Shown here in pieces: positions 17,024-26,700 of a stretch of DNA of 64,000 nucleotides. Where the stretch lies: positions 248,001-312,000 of the forward strand of contig NZ_CAJZAG010000003.1 of the NCBI RefSeq assembly GCF_914271485.1, in the 5' to 3' direction. This DNA comes from Cupriavidus pampae. GTDB lineage: Bacteria; Pseudomonadota; Gammaproteobacteria; Burkholderiales; Burkholderiaceae. Each line of letters begins with the position of its first letter. Position 1 is the first letter of the stretch. The translations under genes and the position numbers were made by a program. The notes below the pieces were generated by a model, which was not told the DNA's origin, ran no database searches, and saw nothing but the letters and a program-made list of their open reading frames with translations.

Positions 17024-19252
17024 CTACTCCTTCTTGAGCGCGCGCAGCGCGCCCAGGCTCTCGGCCATGGTCGGCAGCGTCACGGTAACGGCGTTGGCCT
17101 GAGCCTGGCGCAGCAGCGTAAGCACGCCCTGGACCCGACGCGAGCGCGTATCGAAATAGCGCGTGATCATCGCCTGCGCGGCCGCGAGGTCGTTGCGGAA
17201 CACCGGTTCATTGCGCGACAGCAGCGCAAGCCGCGCATTGAGCAGGCGCAGCTTGACGTTCTCGCGCAGGAACCAGCCCTGGTCACCCGACAGCAGCAAC
17301 GCGTTGGCGTCATCGACCTTGCGGATGCGAATCACCTGCGCGAGTTCCTCGAGCACGTAATCCCATAGGCGTACGGCGTAGTTGCCCGAGCCAGCGGCGG
17401 CGGCGGCAGGAGCCGACGCGCCACGCGCCGCTGACACGGCAGGCGTGGCGGGTGCGGTGGCGACGCCCGAGGCGGCAGGAACGCCCTCGGCCGGCCGGCG
17501 GTCGATCATGCGCTCGCTCGAGATCAGCGGCAGCGCGTCGATCTGGTTGATCGATTCGTCGAGCTTGATCGCGGCGCCGGTCAGATCGGTATCGGGCACG
17601 GCTTTCATACGCGCGATATCGCGCGCGATCGCGCGGCGCAGCAGGTTGTATTGCGGCTTGTCGGTGCGCGCCAGGCGACCATCGGCGGATTGCAGCGCCG
17701 CCAGTGCCACCTGCACGTTGCCGGTCAGTTGCAGCTGCTGGCCCGCGTTGGTCAGCAGTTGCTGGATCTCGGCAATCTCCCAGTCATCGCGATTGCGCAT
17801 CAGGTCCTGGTAGACCTGCTCGAGCGCGGCCTGCTTATCGCGCGTCTCGCCGACCTGATCGTCGAGCGCGCCGACCTTGGCCTGCAATTCCTTGACCGTG
17901 TCCTGCGCGTTGCGCGACAGCACGCGCGTCTCCTGCACCAGCGTGTCGTTGCTCTGCTGGCGCCGCGCGAGTTCCTCGGTGAGATGTTCGACGCGCCGCT
18001 GCAGCCACCAGAAGCCGGCCACCATGACGATCAGCAGCACGACGGCGACTGGCCACCATGGATTGAAACGGCGCGCGGCGGCCGCGGGGGAAGCCGCGGC
18101 GGGGGGAGCGGACGGGGGAGCGGAATAAGTGGTCTGGTTATCTGTCGTCACGCGATCGACCTTCGTTGACGTTGTAGGCGGCTCATGTTGGGGCGCATCG
18201 TTCGATATCTTGCGCGCGGGCTGCGCGGTTGCGCCAGCCGGTGCCGGCGCTGGCACCGATGCTGACACCGAGGTTGGCACCGCTAACGGTACCACCGGCG
18301 ATGCCTGCGCCGGTGACGACCCCGCTGACGCTAAAGACGGCGCCGGACCTGCGTGCGCGTCCGCCCATTGGCGGCACGCAATCAGCAGTCCCGCATCGCC
18401 GGGTGCGGCGGGCATGACGTGCGCGAAACCCAGCGCCTCGGCCTGCCCGGCAATTCTCGCATGGGGCGTGATGCACTGCACCTGAAGCAGACGCGACAGC
18501 TCCTGCGGCGACAGATGCAGCCGCGCCAGCGCGTCGAGGTTCCGCACGGCCTCTGAACTCGTCAGCAGCCATGCCTGTGGCGGTGCATCGGGGCGCAGCC
18601 CATCGCGCACGGCCTGCCATTGCATACCGCTCGGCTCGGGCAGTGTGCGGCGATAGGCCTCGACGGCTTCGACCGTAGCGCCCGCTTCGCGCAGGCGCGT
18701 AGCCAGCCAGTCCCGGCCGCCATTGCCACGGATGATCAGGACACGCTTGCCGGCGTAGTCGCCGATCGCCGGCAGGCTGTCGAGGCGCGACCATAACGCT
18801 TCCGAGTCGAAGCGCGCGGTGTCGCCCGCACCGTTGGCGTCGCCGCTGGTGTCACCCTCGTCGCCATATCCATTGACGGGCAGACCGCCATCGGCACCGG
18901 GCGGCGCGATCACGACATGGGTGGGCGGCGCGATGCCCCGCTCGGCCAGCGCCATCACCGAGGACGGACCGACCACAGCTACCGGCACCTCGGCCGGCCA
19001 CTGCGCCACGGCGGTGTTCTGCACCTGCGCGAGGGCATCGAGGGCGTACGCGATGGCGTTAGGGCTGACGAAAACGACGAGCGCGTAATCGGACAGACGA
19101 GCGAGTGCCGCGCGCAGCGGGCCGTCGTCGTCACTCGGGCCGATCGCCAGCAGCGGAAAGCCGAGCACGTCGAGGCCGTGCGTGTGCAGGGCCTCGGTCA
19201 GTTGCCGGGACTGCCCGGCAGGTCGCGTAACGACAACGGTCGGACGCGGCAT
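17024..19252 (-). CDS. hemDX: fused uroporphyrinogen-III synthase and HemX
   Basis: A single 742-residue reading frame joins two proteins that are separate in E. coli. Residues 1 to about 300 are a HemD domain (V-V-V-T-R-P-A-G-Q-S-R-Q-L, V-F-V-S-P-N-A-I, L-L-T-S-S-E-A-V-R-N-L), with a Gly/Asp/Asn-rich insertion near residues 130-150. An Ala/Pro/Thr-rich linker (about 305-385) leads to one membrane helix near residues 392-412, a coiled-coil (415-480) and the HemX C-terminal domain. HemD closes hydroxymethylbilane to uroporphyrinogen III; the fusion would anchor it at the membrane near HemY. No frameshift is needed to explain the fusion. It lies 8 bases after hemC. Confidence 0.93.
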   Translation of the reverse strand: MPRPTVVVTRPAGQSRQLTEALHTHGLDVLGFPLLAIGPSDDDGPLRAALARLSDYALVVFVSPNAIAYALDALAQVQNTAVAQWPAEVPVAVVGPSSVMALAERGIAPPTHVVIAPPGADGGLPVNGYGDEGDTSGDANGAGDTARFDSEALWSRLDSLPAIGDYAGKRVLIIRGNGGRDWLATRLREAGATVEAVEAYRRTLPEPSGMQWQAVRDGLRPDAPPQAWLLTSSEAVRNLDALARLHLSPQELSRLLQVQCITPHARIAGQAEALGFAHVMPAAPGDAGLLIACRQWADAHAGPAPSLASAGSSPAQASPVVPLAVPTSVSASVPAPAPAGATAQPARKISNDAPQHEPPTTSTKVDRVTTDNQTTYSAPPSAPPAAASPAAAARRFNPWWPVAVVLLIVMVAGFWWLQRRVEHLTEELARRQQSNDTLVQETRVLSRNAQDTVKELQAKVGALDDQVGETRDKQAALEQVYQDLMRNRDDWEIAEIQQLLTNAGQQLQLTGNVQVALAALQSADGRLARTDKPQYNLLRRAIARDIARMKAVPDTDLTGAAIKLDESINQIDALPLISSERMIDRRPAEGVPAASGVATAPATPAVSAARGASAPAAAAAGSGNYAVRLWDYVLEELAQVIRIRKVDDANALLLSGDQGWFLRENVKLRLLNARLALLSRNEPVFRNDLAAAQAMITRYFDTRSRRVQGVLTLLRQAQANAVTVTLPTMAESLGALRALKKE

Positions 19253-19260
19253 GCGTGGCC

Positions 19261-20283
19261 TCAGGCCGGGGCGGGGTCACTGCCCCCGCCGTGATCAGTT
19301 CCATGAGCGGACGCGGCCGCGGCTTCCAGCTCGGCGAGGATCTCGCCCGCGCCCTGGCCGAGCAGATCGCCCGCCACCGCGCTGCCAAGCTGTTCGGCCT
19401 GCTCGACGCTGGCGACGCGTGCCATGGCATGCGCGCGCACGTTGCGGCTGCCGTCGGGCATCGCCACGAACGCATCGATCTGCAGATCGTCGCCGTGCCA
19501 GCGCGCATGCGCGCCGAGCGGAACCTGACACGAACCGCCGAGGCGGCGCGACACCGCGCGTTCGGCCAGTACGGCCAGCGCACTCGGCGTATCGTTGAGC
19601 GGCGCCAGCCACGCGGCCAGTTCGGGACGGTCGGCACGAATCTCGATGCCGAGCGCGCCCTGCCCGGCCGCCGGCAGCGAGGCCTCCGGACCGATCAACG
19701 CGCGGATGCGATCGCCGAGGCCGAGGCGCTTGAGCCCCGCCGCGGCGAGGATGATCGCGCCATAGTCGCCACGATCGAGCTTGCCGAGGCGCGTGTCGAG
19801 GTTGCCGCGCAGCGGCTTGATCACGAGGTGCGGATAGCGGCTGCGCAACGCGGCTTCGCGGCGCAGGCTCGAGGTGCCGACCACGGTGCCGGGCGGCATC
19901 TCGTCGAGCGAGGCGAACTGCGCGGACACCAGCGCATCGCGCGCGTCCTCGCGCGTCATGACGGCCGTCAGCGTGAAGCCGTCAGGCAGCTCCATCGGCA
20001 CATCCTTTAGAGAATGCACGGCGAGGTCCGCGCGGCCTTCGGCCATCGCGACTTCCAGCTCCTTGACGAACAGACCTTTGCCGCCGACCTTGGAAAGCGT
20101 CCTGTCGAGAATCTGATCACCCCTTGTCGTCATGCCGAGAATGGACACATCGCAGGCGGGATAGTATTGTTGCAACGCAGCACGCACATGCTCGGCCTGC
20201 CACAACGCGAGACGACTCTCGCGGGAGGCGATGACGAGCTTTTGCGGTGCGTTCCGCTGTATAGAAGAGGCAGGTGCTTGCAT
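19261..20283 (-). CDS. hemC: hydroxymethylbilane synthase (porphobilinogen deaminase)
   Basis: This cytosolic enzyme polymerises four porphobilinogens into hydroxymethylbilane for HemD. The 340-residue protein contains the N-terminal [12 protein letters not shown] block, [18 protein letters not shown], and the cofactor loop [10 protein letters not shown] with C252, which carries the dipyrromethane. The ATG at 20283 is favoured over an in-frame upstream start at 20325, which would add 14 atypical residues. It is the first gene of the heme operon and diverges from ppc across 79 bases that must hold both promoters. Confidence 0.95.
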   Translation of the reverse strand: MQAPASSIQRNAPQKLVIASRESRLALWQAEHVRAALQQYYPACDVSILGMTTRGDQILDRTLSKVGGKGLFVKELEVAMAEGRADLAVHSLKDVPMELPDGFTLTAVMTREDARDALVSAQFASLDEMPPGTVVGTSSLRREAALRSRYPHLVIKPLRGNLDTRLGKLDRGDYGAIILAAAGLKRLGLGDRIRALIGPEASLPAAGQGALGIEIRADRPELAAWLAPLNDTPSALAVLAERAVSRRLGGSCQVPLGAHARWHGDDLQIDAFVAMPDGSRNVRAHAMARVASVEQAEQLGSAVAGDLLGQGAGEILAELEAAAASAHGTDHGGGSDPAPA

Positions 20284-20362
20284 GCGCGCATGGTAGCACG
20301 CACGTCCCAGGCACCTACGCGTCAACCCGGCGCATCAGACCTATAAGACGAGAGGAGATTGC

Positions 20363-23300
20363 ATGACGCAGCCCGCTGCGCGCCCTACCGGTCGGACCCG
20401 TTCCGCCGGCAGCAAGACCAGTGTCACAAAACTGGCAGCAAGCGCCCCAAAAGACACTTTAAAGACCAAGAACAAGGCGACGACCACCGATGGCGTGGAC
20501 GTCAAGGCAGAGGCCACGGCGCCCGCCACCCGCCGCGCGATCGCCGACAAGGATCTGCCGCTGCGTGAGGACATCCGCTTCCTCGGCCGCCTGCTCGGCG
20601 ACTGCGTACGCGAGCAGGAAGGCGAAGCCGCCTTCGACCTCGTCGAGACGATCCGCCAGACCGCCGTGCGCTTCCGCCGCGAGAACGACCGCGCCGCGGG
20701 TGCCGAGCTCGACCGCCTGCTCAAGCGGCTGTCGCGCGACCAGACCAACTCGGTGGTGCGGGCCTTCAGCTATTTCTCGCACCTGGCCAATATCGCCGAG
20801 GACCAGCACCACAATCGCCGCCGCCGCGTGCATGCGCTGGCGGGCTCGCCGCCGCAGCCGGGCAGCATCGCGCGCGCGCTCGAAGCCATCGACGCCGCCG
20901 GCGTCACCGGCAAGCAGCTGCGCGCGTTCCTCGACGCGGCGCTGATCGTGCCAGTGCTGACCGCGCATCCGACCGAGGTGCAGCGCAAGAGCATTCTCGA
21001 TGCCGAGCGCGAGATCGCGCGGCTGCTGGCCGAACGCGACCTGCCGATGACCGCGCGCGAGCGCGAGCACAACACCGCGCAACTGCGCGCGCGCGTGACC
21101 ACGCTGTGGCAGACCCGCATGCTGCGCAATACGCGGCTGATGGTCGTGGACGAGATCGAGAACGCGCTCTCCTATTACCGCACCACGTTCCTGCATGGCA
21201 TTCCGCGCCTGATGTGCGAGATCGAGGAAGACATCGCCGCGGTGTTTCCCGCCACGCGTAAAAGTAAAGGTACGGCGGGTCCGACAGGTGCGAACAACGG
21301 CGGCGGCGGCGCGCCCCAGCCGCTGGCGCCGTTCCTGCAGATGGGCTCATGGATCGGCGGTGACCGCGATGGCAACCCCAACGTCACGGCCGAGACGCTC
21401 GAACATGCGGCCAGCGAACAGGCGCGGATGATTCTCGAGTGGTACCTCGAGGAACTGCACGCGCTCGGCGCCGAGCTGTCGATGTCCTCGCTGATGGTCG
21501 ACGCGAGCCCCGAGCTGATGGCGCTGGCGGAAGCCTCGCCCGATCACTCCGAGCATCGCGCCGACGAGCCGTACCGCCGCGCGCTGATCGGCGTGTACGC
21601 GCGCCTGGCCGCAACCGCGCACGCGTTGACCGGCCACACCACGATGCGGCATCCGGTGGCCGACGTCGAGCCGTACGCCAATGCGGAAGCGCTCGCGGCG
21701 GACGTACACATCGTCGTGGAATCGTTGCGCGCGCATCATGGCGAGGCGCTCGCACGGTCTCGCGTCGATGCGCTCGCGCGCGCGATCGCGGTGTTCGGCT
21801 TCCACACGGCGTCGATCGACATGCGCCAGGTGTCGGACGTGCACGAGGCCGTCATCGCCGAACTGCTGGCGGCCGCCGGTGTGGAGGCCGACTATGCCGC
21901 GCTGCCCGAAGCCCGCAAGCTCGAAGTCTTGCTCGACGAATTGCGCCAGCCGCGCCCGCTCACGCTGCCGTGGCACCAATACTCGGAACAGACGCGCGGC
22001 GAACTCGCGATTTTCGCGCGAGCCCGCGAGCTGCGCGCGCGCTTTGGCAACCGCGTGGCGCGCAACTACATCATCTCCCATACCGAGACGCTGTCGGATC
22101 TGGTCGAGGTGATGCTGTTGCAGAAGGAGTCCGGCATGCTGCGCGGCACGTTCGGCAGCAAGACCGATCCGGCGCGCATGGAACTGATGGTGATTCCGCT
22201 GTTCGAGACCATCGAAGACTTGCGCAACGCGGCCGGCATCATGCAGTCGCTGCTCGATCTGCCGGGTTTCGCCTCGGTGATCGCGCATCACGGTGGCGAG
22301 CAGGAAGTCATGCTCGGCTACTCCGACTCGAACAAGGATGGCGGCTTCCTGACGTCGAACTGGGAGCTCTACAAGGCCGAGCTCGCGCTCGTGCAACTGT
22401 TCGATGCGCGCCGCGTCAAGCTGCGGCTGTTCCACGGCCGCGGTGGCACCGTCGGCCGCGGCGGCGGCCCGACCTATCAGGCCATCCTGTCGCAGCCGCC
22501 GGGCACCGTGAACGGCCAGATCCGCCTGACCGAACAGGGCGAAATCATCAACAGCAAGTTCGCCAACGCGGAGATTGGCCGCCGCAATCTGGAAACGGTG
22601 ATCGCGGCCACGCTCGAGGCATCGTTGCTGCCGACGCAGAACGCGCCGAAGGAACTGGTCGCGTACGAGGCCATGATGCAGCAGTTGTCGGATCACGCGT
22701 TCCACGCGTACCGTGAACTGGTCTACGAAACGCCGGGCTTCAAGGACTACTTCTTCGCCACCACGCCGATCACCGAGATCGCGGATCTGAACCTCGGTTC
22801 GCGGCCCGCCTCGCGCAAGCTGATGGACAAGAAACACCGCCGCATCGAGGATCTGCGCGCGATTCCGTGGGGCTTCTCGTGGGGTCAGTGCCGGCTGCTG
22901 CTGCCGGGCTGGTTTGGCTTTGGCAGCGCGGTCAAGGCGGTGCTCGACGACGCCGGCAAGGACGAGAAGGCGCGTAAGGCAGCCGAGGCCACCCTGCGCC
23001 GCATGGTGAAGAACTGGCCGTTCTTCTCGACACTGCTGTCGAACATGGACATGGTGCTGGCCAAGACCGACCTTGCCGTGGCCTCGCGTTACGCGGCGCT
23101 GTGCGAGGACAAGGCGTTGCGCAAGACCGTGTTCGCGCGCATCAGCGCCGAATGGCATCTGACGTGCGAGATGCTCGCGTTGATTACGGGCCGGCAGGAA
23201 CGGCTCGCCGACAACCCGCTGCTCGCGCGTTCCATCAAGAACCGCTTTGCCTACCTCGACCCGCTGAACCACTTGCAGGTGGAACTGCTCAAGCGATACC

Positions 23301-23392
23301 GTGCGGGCAAGGACAATGACGACGTGCGCGTCCGGCGCGGCATTCACCTGACCATCAATGGGGTGGCGGCCGGGCTGCGCAATAGCGGGTGA
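20363..23392 (+). CDS. ppc: phosphoenolpyruvate carboxylase
   Basis: The 1009-residue enzyme carboxylates phosphoenolpyruvate to oxaloacetate. The catalytic histidine block V-L-T-A-H-P-T-E-V is at about residues 198-206. [24 protein letters not shown] and Q-G-E-I-I-N-S-K-F are all intact. A strong AGAGGAG six bases upstream supports the start. Compared with the E. coli enzyme (883 residues) it has a Lys/Thr/Ala-rich N-terminal extension of about 65 residues and a Gly-rich insertion near residue 300-320. It faces the large exoprotein gene, with only 62 bases between stop codons. Confidence 0.97.
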   Translation: MTQPAARPTGRTRSAGSKTSVTKLAASAPKDTLKTKNKATTTDGVDVKAEATAPATRRAIADKDLPLREDIRFLGRLLGDCVREQEGEAAFDLVETIRQTAVRFRRENDRAAGAELDRLLKRLSRDQTNSVVRAFSYFSHLANIAEDQHHNRRRRVHALAGSPPQPGSIARALEAIDAAGVTGKQLRAFLDAALIVPVLTAHPTEVQRKSILDAEREIARLLAERDLPMTAREREHNTAQLRARVTTLWQTRMLRNTRLMVVDEIENALSYYRTTFLHGIPRLMCEIEEDIAAVFPATRKSKGTAGPTGANNGGGGAPQPLAPFLQMGSWIGGDRDGNPNVTAETLEHAASEQARMILEWYLEELHALGAELSMSSLMVDASPELMALAEASPDHSEHRADEPYRRALIGVYARLAATAHALTGHTTMRHPVADVEPYANAEALAADVHIVVESLRAHHGEALARSRVDALARAIAVFGFHTASIDMRQVSDVHEAVIAELLAAAGVEADYAALPEARKLEVLLDELRQPRPLTLPWHQYSEQTRGELAIFARARELRARFGNRVARNYIISHTETLSDLVEVMLLQKESGMLRGTFGSKTDPARMELMVIPLFETIEDLRNAAGIMQSLLDLPGFASVIAHHGGEQEVMLGYSDSNKDGGFLTSNWELYKAELALVQLFDARRVKLRLFHGRGGTVGRGGGPTYQAILSQPPGTVNGQIRLTEQGEIINSKFANAEIGRRNLETVIAATLEASLLPTQNAPKELVAYEAMMQQLSDHAFHAYRELVYETPGFKDYFFATTPITEIADLNLGSRPASRKLMDKKHRRIEDLRAIPWGFSWGQCRLLLPGWFGFGSAVKAVLDDAGKDEKARKAAEATLRRMVKNWPFFSTLLSNMDMVLAKTDLAVASRYAALCEDKALRKTVFARISAEWHLTCEMLALITGRQERLADNPLLARSIKNRFAYLDPLNHLQVELLKRYRAGKDNDDVRVRRGIHLTINGVAAGLRNSG

Positions 23393-23410
23393 CGATCGGC
23401 GGTTGATGGC

Positions 23411-23443
23411 TGCCGCGCGTCTCCGTAACGGAGGCGCGCGGCA
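23411..23443. terminator. 16-bp hairpin between convergent ppc and tpsA
   Basis: The arms TGCCGCGCGTCTCCGT and ACGGAGGCGCGCGGCA pair over 16 bases with a single G-T wobble and almost no loop. The hairpin lies in the 62-base gap between two convergent genes and has no strong T-tract on either side. It probably acts as a bidirectional terminator or transcript barrier. Confidence 0.6.
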
Positions 23444-23454
23444 CCTCCCAATCG

Positions 23455-23739
23455 TCACTGTTTGGCCCAGTAAGCTCCCCCGCCCGATGGTTTGAACATG
23501 GTCATCGTCTGGCCGCGCGAGTTGGTGGCCGCAAAGACATTCGAGTTCGGGTTGTAGTAGCTGCTGCCACCCGTTCCATTCGGTTTGGTCTGGGTCCCCG
23601 ACGGCGGATTCGATGTGAATTTCTGCGCGCCGGCCGCGTACTCGAACCAGCGGTTGTATTGCGGAAACTCCTGTTTATGCTTTTGCCAGTGGTCCTGCGC
23701 GTTCTGTGTCGACGACTTCCATCCCGACGATGCCCATGA
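23455..23739 (-). other. terminal toxin-like module of the exoprotein
   Basis: The last 90 or so residues contain a D-H-W-Q-K-H-K-Q-E-F helix, a Y-Y-N-P-N-S-N-V-F-A strand pair and a final M-F-K-P-S-G-G-G-A-Y-W segment. H-x-x-x-H plus Y-N-P-x-x-N plus F-K-P recalls small RNase toxin domains at the ends of polymorphic toxins (BECR/colicin D-like). I cannot assign a family with confidence. Confidence 0.4.
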
Positions 23740-26700
23740 CTCTCCTGGCTTGCCGAGCGCCTCTTTATCCGTGAGCTGGGACTTGACCTTGCGGCCGTCG
23801 TCGCCGACCCTGATCGGGCCTTGTTGCCCGCTCACCGACGGCTGCAACGCCGCCGCGGAGAGTTGAGCCGCAACATCGTCGCGCATGCACGCCGTATTGC
23901 AGCCCACAAGGCTGAGCTTTTTCAGGTTGTCTGCGCCGCCCGCGGCAAGCGTCGCAAGCGCGGCCACCTCGGCCGCCGTCTTGCCCCCGAGCCGCCCGCC
24001 CCCCGCATTGTCGCCATGTCCCACGACCGACACCTTGACGCTGCCTACCGGTTGGGCGAATGACCCCGCGCCTTCCAGCGAGCCTTGCGGGCCTACCTTG
24101 AGCAGTTCGGTCCCGTAGTACTTGTCCGCGAGTGCCTGGGCCGCCTTGGCCGTCACCGGATCGTTACCGGCCTGCACGACCACGCGACGCTTGTAGTCGG
24201 GTGCCCCCGTGAAGATGTTTTTGTCCGGTGGTCCGGAGGGCTCGGCGCGTCGTGTGTTCTCGCTCAGCAGTACGTAGGTCGTGTTCCCCTCCTTCTTGAA
24301 CGTCTGCACGTCGAAGCGCGTACCGGGCTGAAACAGGACTTCCGATTCGTTGAGGCCCATCCCCGCAATGTTCTTGCCTGTCTGCCCGAGAATGCGAAAC
24401 ACCGACTGGTGGCCGGGATTGCCGGCGCTCGAGAAGTCTTTGGCGACGTTCAGCGACATCGAGGTGGACGTGAAGGGGGTAGACACCACGACGTCGCCGG
24501 GCTGGATTTTCGTTCCCCAGATCTGCTTCGGCGTGATGACGCCGCGATAGGTAACCTCGGTAGTATTCGGCAGCTTGGCGAGCGCACTGTTCAATTCCGT
24601 CACCCGTGAAGGATCGACCGGAGATTCCGACCCTTGGGCCTGCTTTGGCATGAAGGGCGCATTGAATGGCTTGGGCGACCTGACGTACTGCTTGATGACG
24701 CGGCGGTCACCGTCGGTCAGCATGGGCGCGCCCGGCGTTTTCTGCGCGGCTTCTATCCCACGTTGCATGAGCTCCGCCGCGTTGCGGTTCGCCTCCCTGT
24801 TCGCGGCTTGCCTGGCCTGCGGCGTGACCGGTGGTTGATGCAACGCCATCGCGCCGATGATGCGGCGGTGTTCTGCCGTTTCGGCAGACGGGCGCCCCCC
24901 GTCGGTGAGGTTGACGCCGGATCTGTCTCCAGCGCCTTGTGTAGTGCCTGCGGATGTCCTCAAACCTTGGAACAGCAACCCATTGGCGACCTGCGAAGAT
25001 ACCGTGCCTTCCGGCTTGCCGAGCGCGTCGGCATCTCCAGCCGTCGTCTTGATCTTGCTGCCGTTCGCCCCTATCTTGATCGCGCCCTGCGTTCCGCTCA
25101 CCACCGGTTGCGAGCCCCCGCTGGCTTTTCCAGGCGCACGCGTCGAAGCGCCGGCCCCCGAATCCGCCCTGCTGGTGTTCGCGCCGCCGCGCATCCCTCG
25201 TGGCTTGCCGCCACTCCCTGCCGCAGGCAGCGCCAGCATCCTGAAATCCGTCTCGCTCGACGTACTTACCGCCTCTTTCTCCGTCAGGGTGCCACCGGCC
25301 GCTATCGTAACGACGCCATTTGCGTCACGCCGCGTGCCCTCCAGCAGCAAGTTGCCGCCCGCCGTGAGCTTGATGTTGTCACCGCTCTTGATGCTTGCGG
25401 CGGACGCCGTGTCGCTTTGCGAGCTTTGGTTGCCGCCACCCGCGCGCGCGCTGCCCAAGCCTTGGCTCGACAGGACGGTGGCGCCGGCGTCCACCGTGAC
25501 GGTCTGGCTCGTGCGCTTGTCGCGCGCCGCGTTGAACGTGAGATTGCCGCCGGCATCGACGGCAACCTCGCCTCCGCTCGACAAAGCAGTGCCCGTGAAC
25601 GTCGCATCGCCGCCGCTCCTGATCGTCAATGGTCCCTTGCCACCGCCGATACTGCCCGCCACTTCGGTATCGCGGCTTTCCGACGTGGTGCTCACGGTGA
25701 CGGACACGTTGCCGCCGGGCTTGACGCCATACGTCGACACACCTGCGTTGACGTCGACGCCCTGACTGCTCGAACTGCTGGTGTTCCTGGCCGCATCGAA
25801 CGTGAGCTTGCCACCGCTGGTGAGGCTCGCTCCTTCGCCCGCGGCGAGGTTGGTGCCTTCGAAGCGCGCGTCGCTCTTGACGTTGACCGACAGCTTGCCA
25901 CCGGCGTTGATGCCGCCCGCGACCGCGGTGCTGCTGCTGTCGCTGGACTTGTCGCCCCGGTAGTCGATCGCGGCCGCGCCGCCGATATTGACAAGATTGA
26001 TATCGAGCTTGCCATTCGCGTACGTCCCGTCGCTGGTGTTGCTGGCCGTACTGGCCGCCGCGCGATAGTCGAGCGATCCGGCGTTCAGTGTGACGTTCTT
26101 GCCCGCATCGATCTTCGTGCCTTCCAGCGTCGTGGCGTTCACCGATGTGCTCGTGACGCTGCCGCCGACCTTGATGTTCGATACCACCACATCGCTGGTG
26201 TTCGATGTTTTCGATGCGTCATTGCGCTGATAGCTGGCCGTGATACCGCCCGCGATCTCCGCCACCGGAGGCGGCGGCGGTGTGACTGCGCCCGGCCCTG
26301 CAGCCGCGTTGGCCGTCACCCCCGCCGTCGCTTCCGCATACACGCCGAGCCTGGCGGTATGCGTAGTGCTGCGCGACGAGCTATACGTCGTGTTGGCGGT
26401 CGCCTCGCTCGTGATGGTCTGCGCCGATTGCGTCAGGCCGCCACCGGCGCTGATCTGCGTGCCCACGTCTTTGATGCTGTTCGTCGCCGTGCGCTTGATA
26501 TTCCCGCCCGCCGAGATCCCCGACGTCACCGCGGTGGTCGAGCCATCGACATTGCTGGTGCGCGTGTTCGACCCATACAGGCCAGCGTCGGCGCGCGCGG
26601 TGGCCTCAGCCGACGCCGAGAGCTGGGCACCCAGGCCCACAGCCGCGTCCGCCGTGGCGGACGCGGTGGCATTGCCCTTCAGGTATAAGCCGGCCGTGGT

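Noticed and set aside
21347..23458. Open frame of 703 codons on the strand opposite ppc
   Set aside because: It is a mirror of a strongly supported PEP carboxylase in very GC-rich DNA; the product is Arg/His/Gln-rich without domains.
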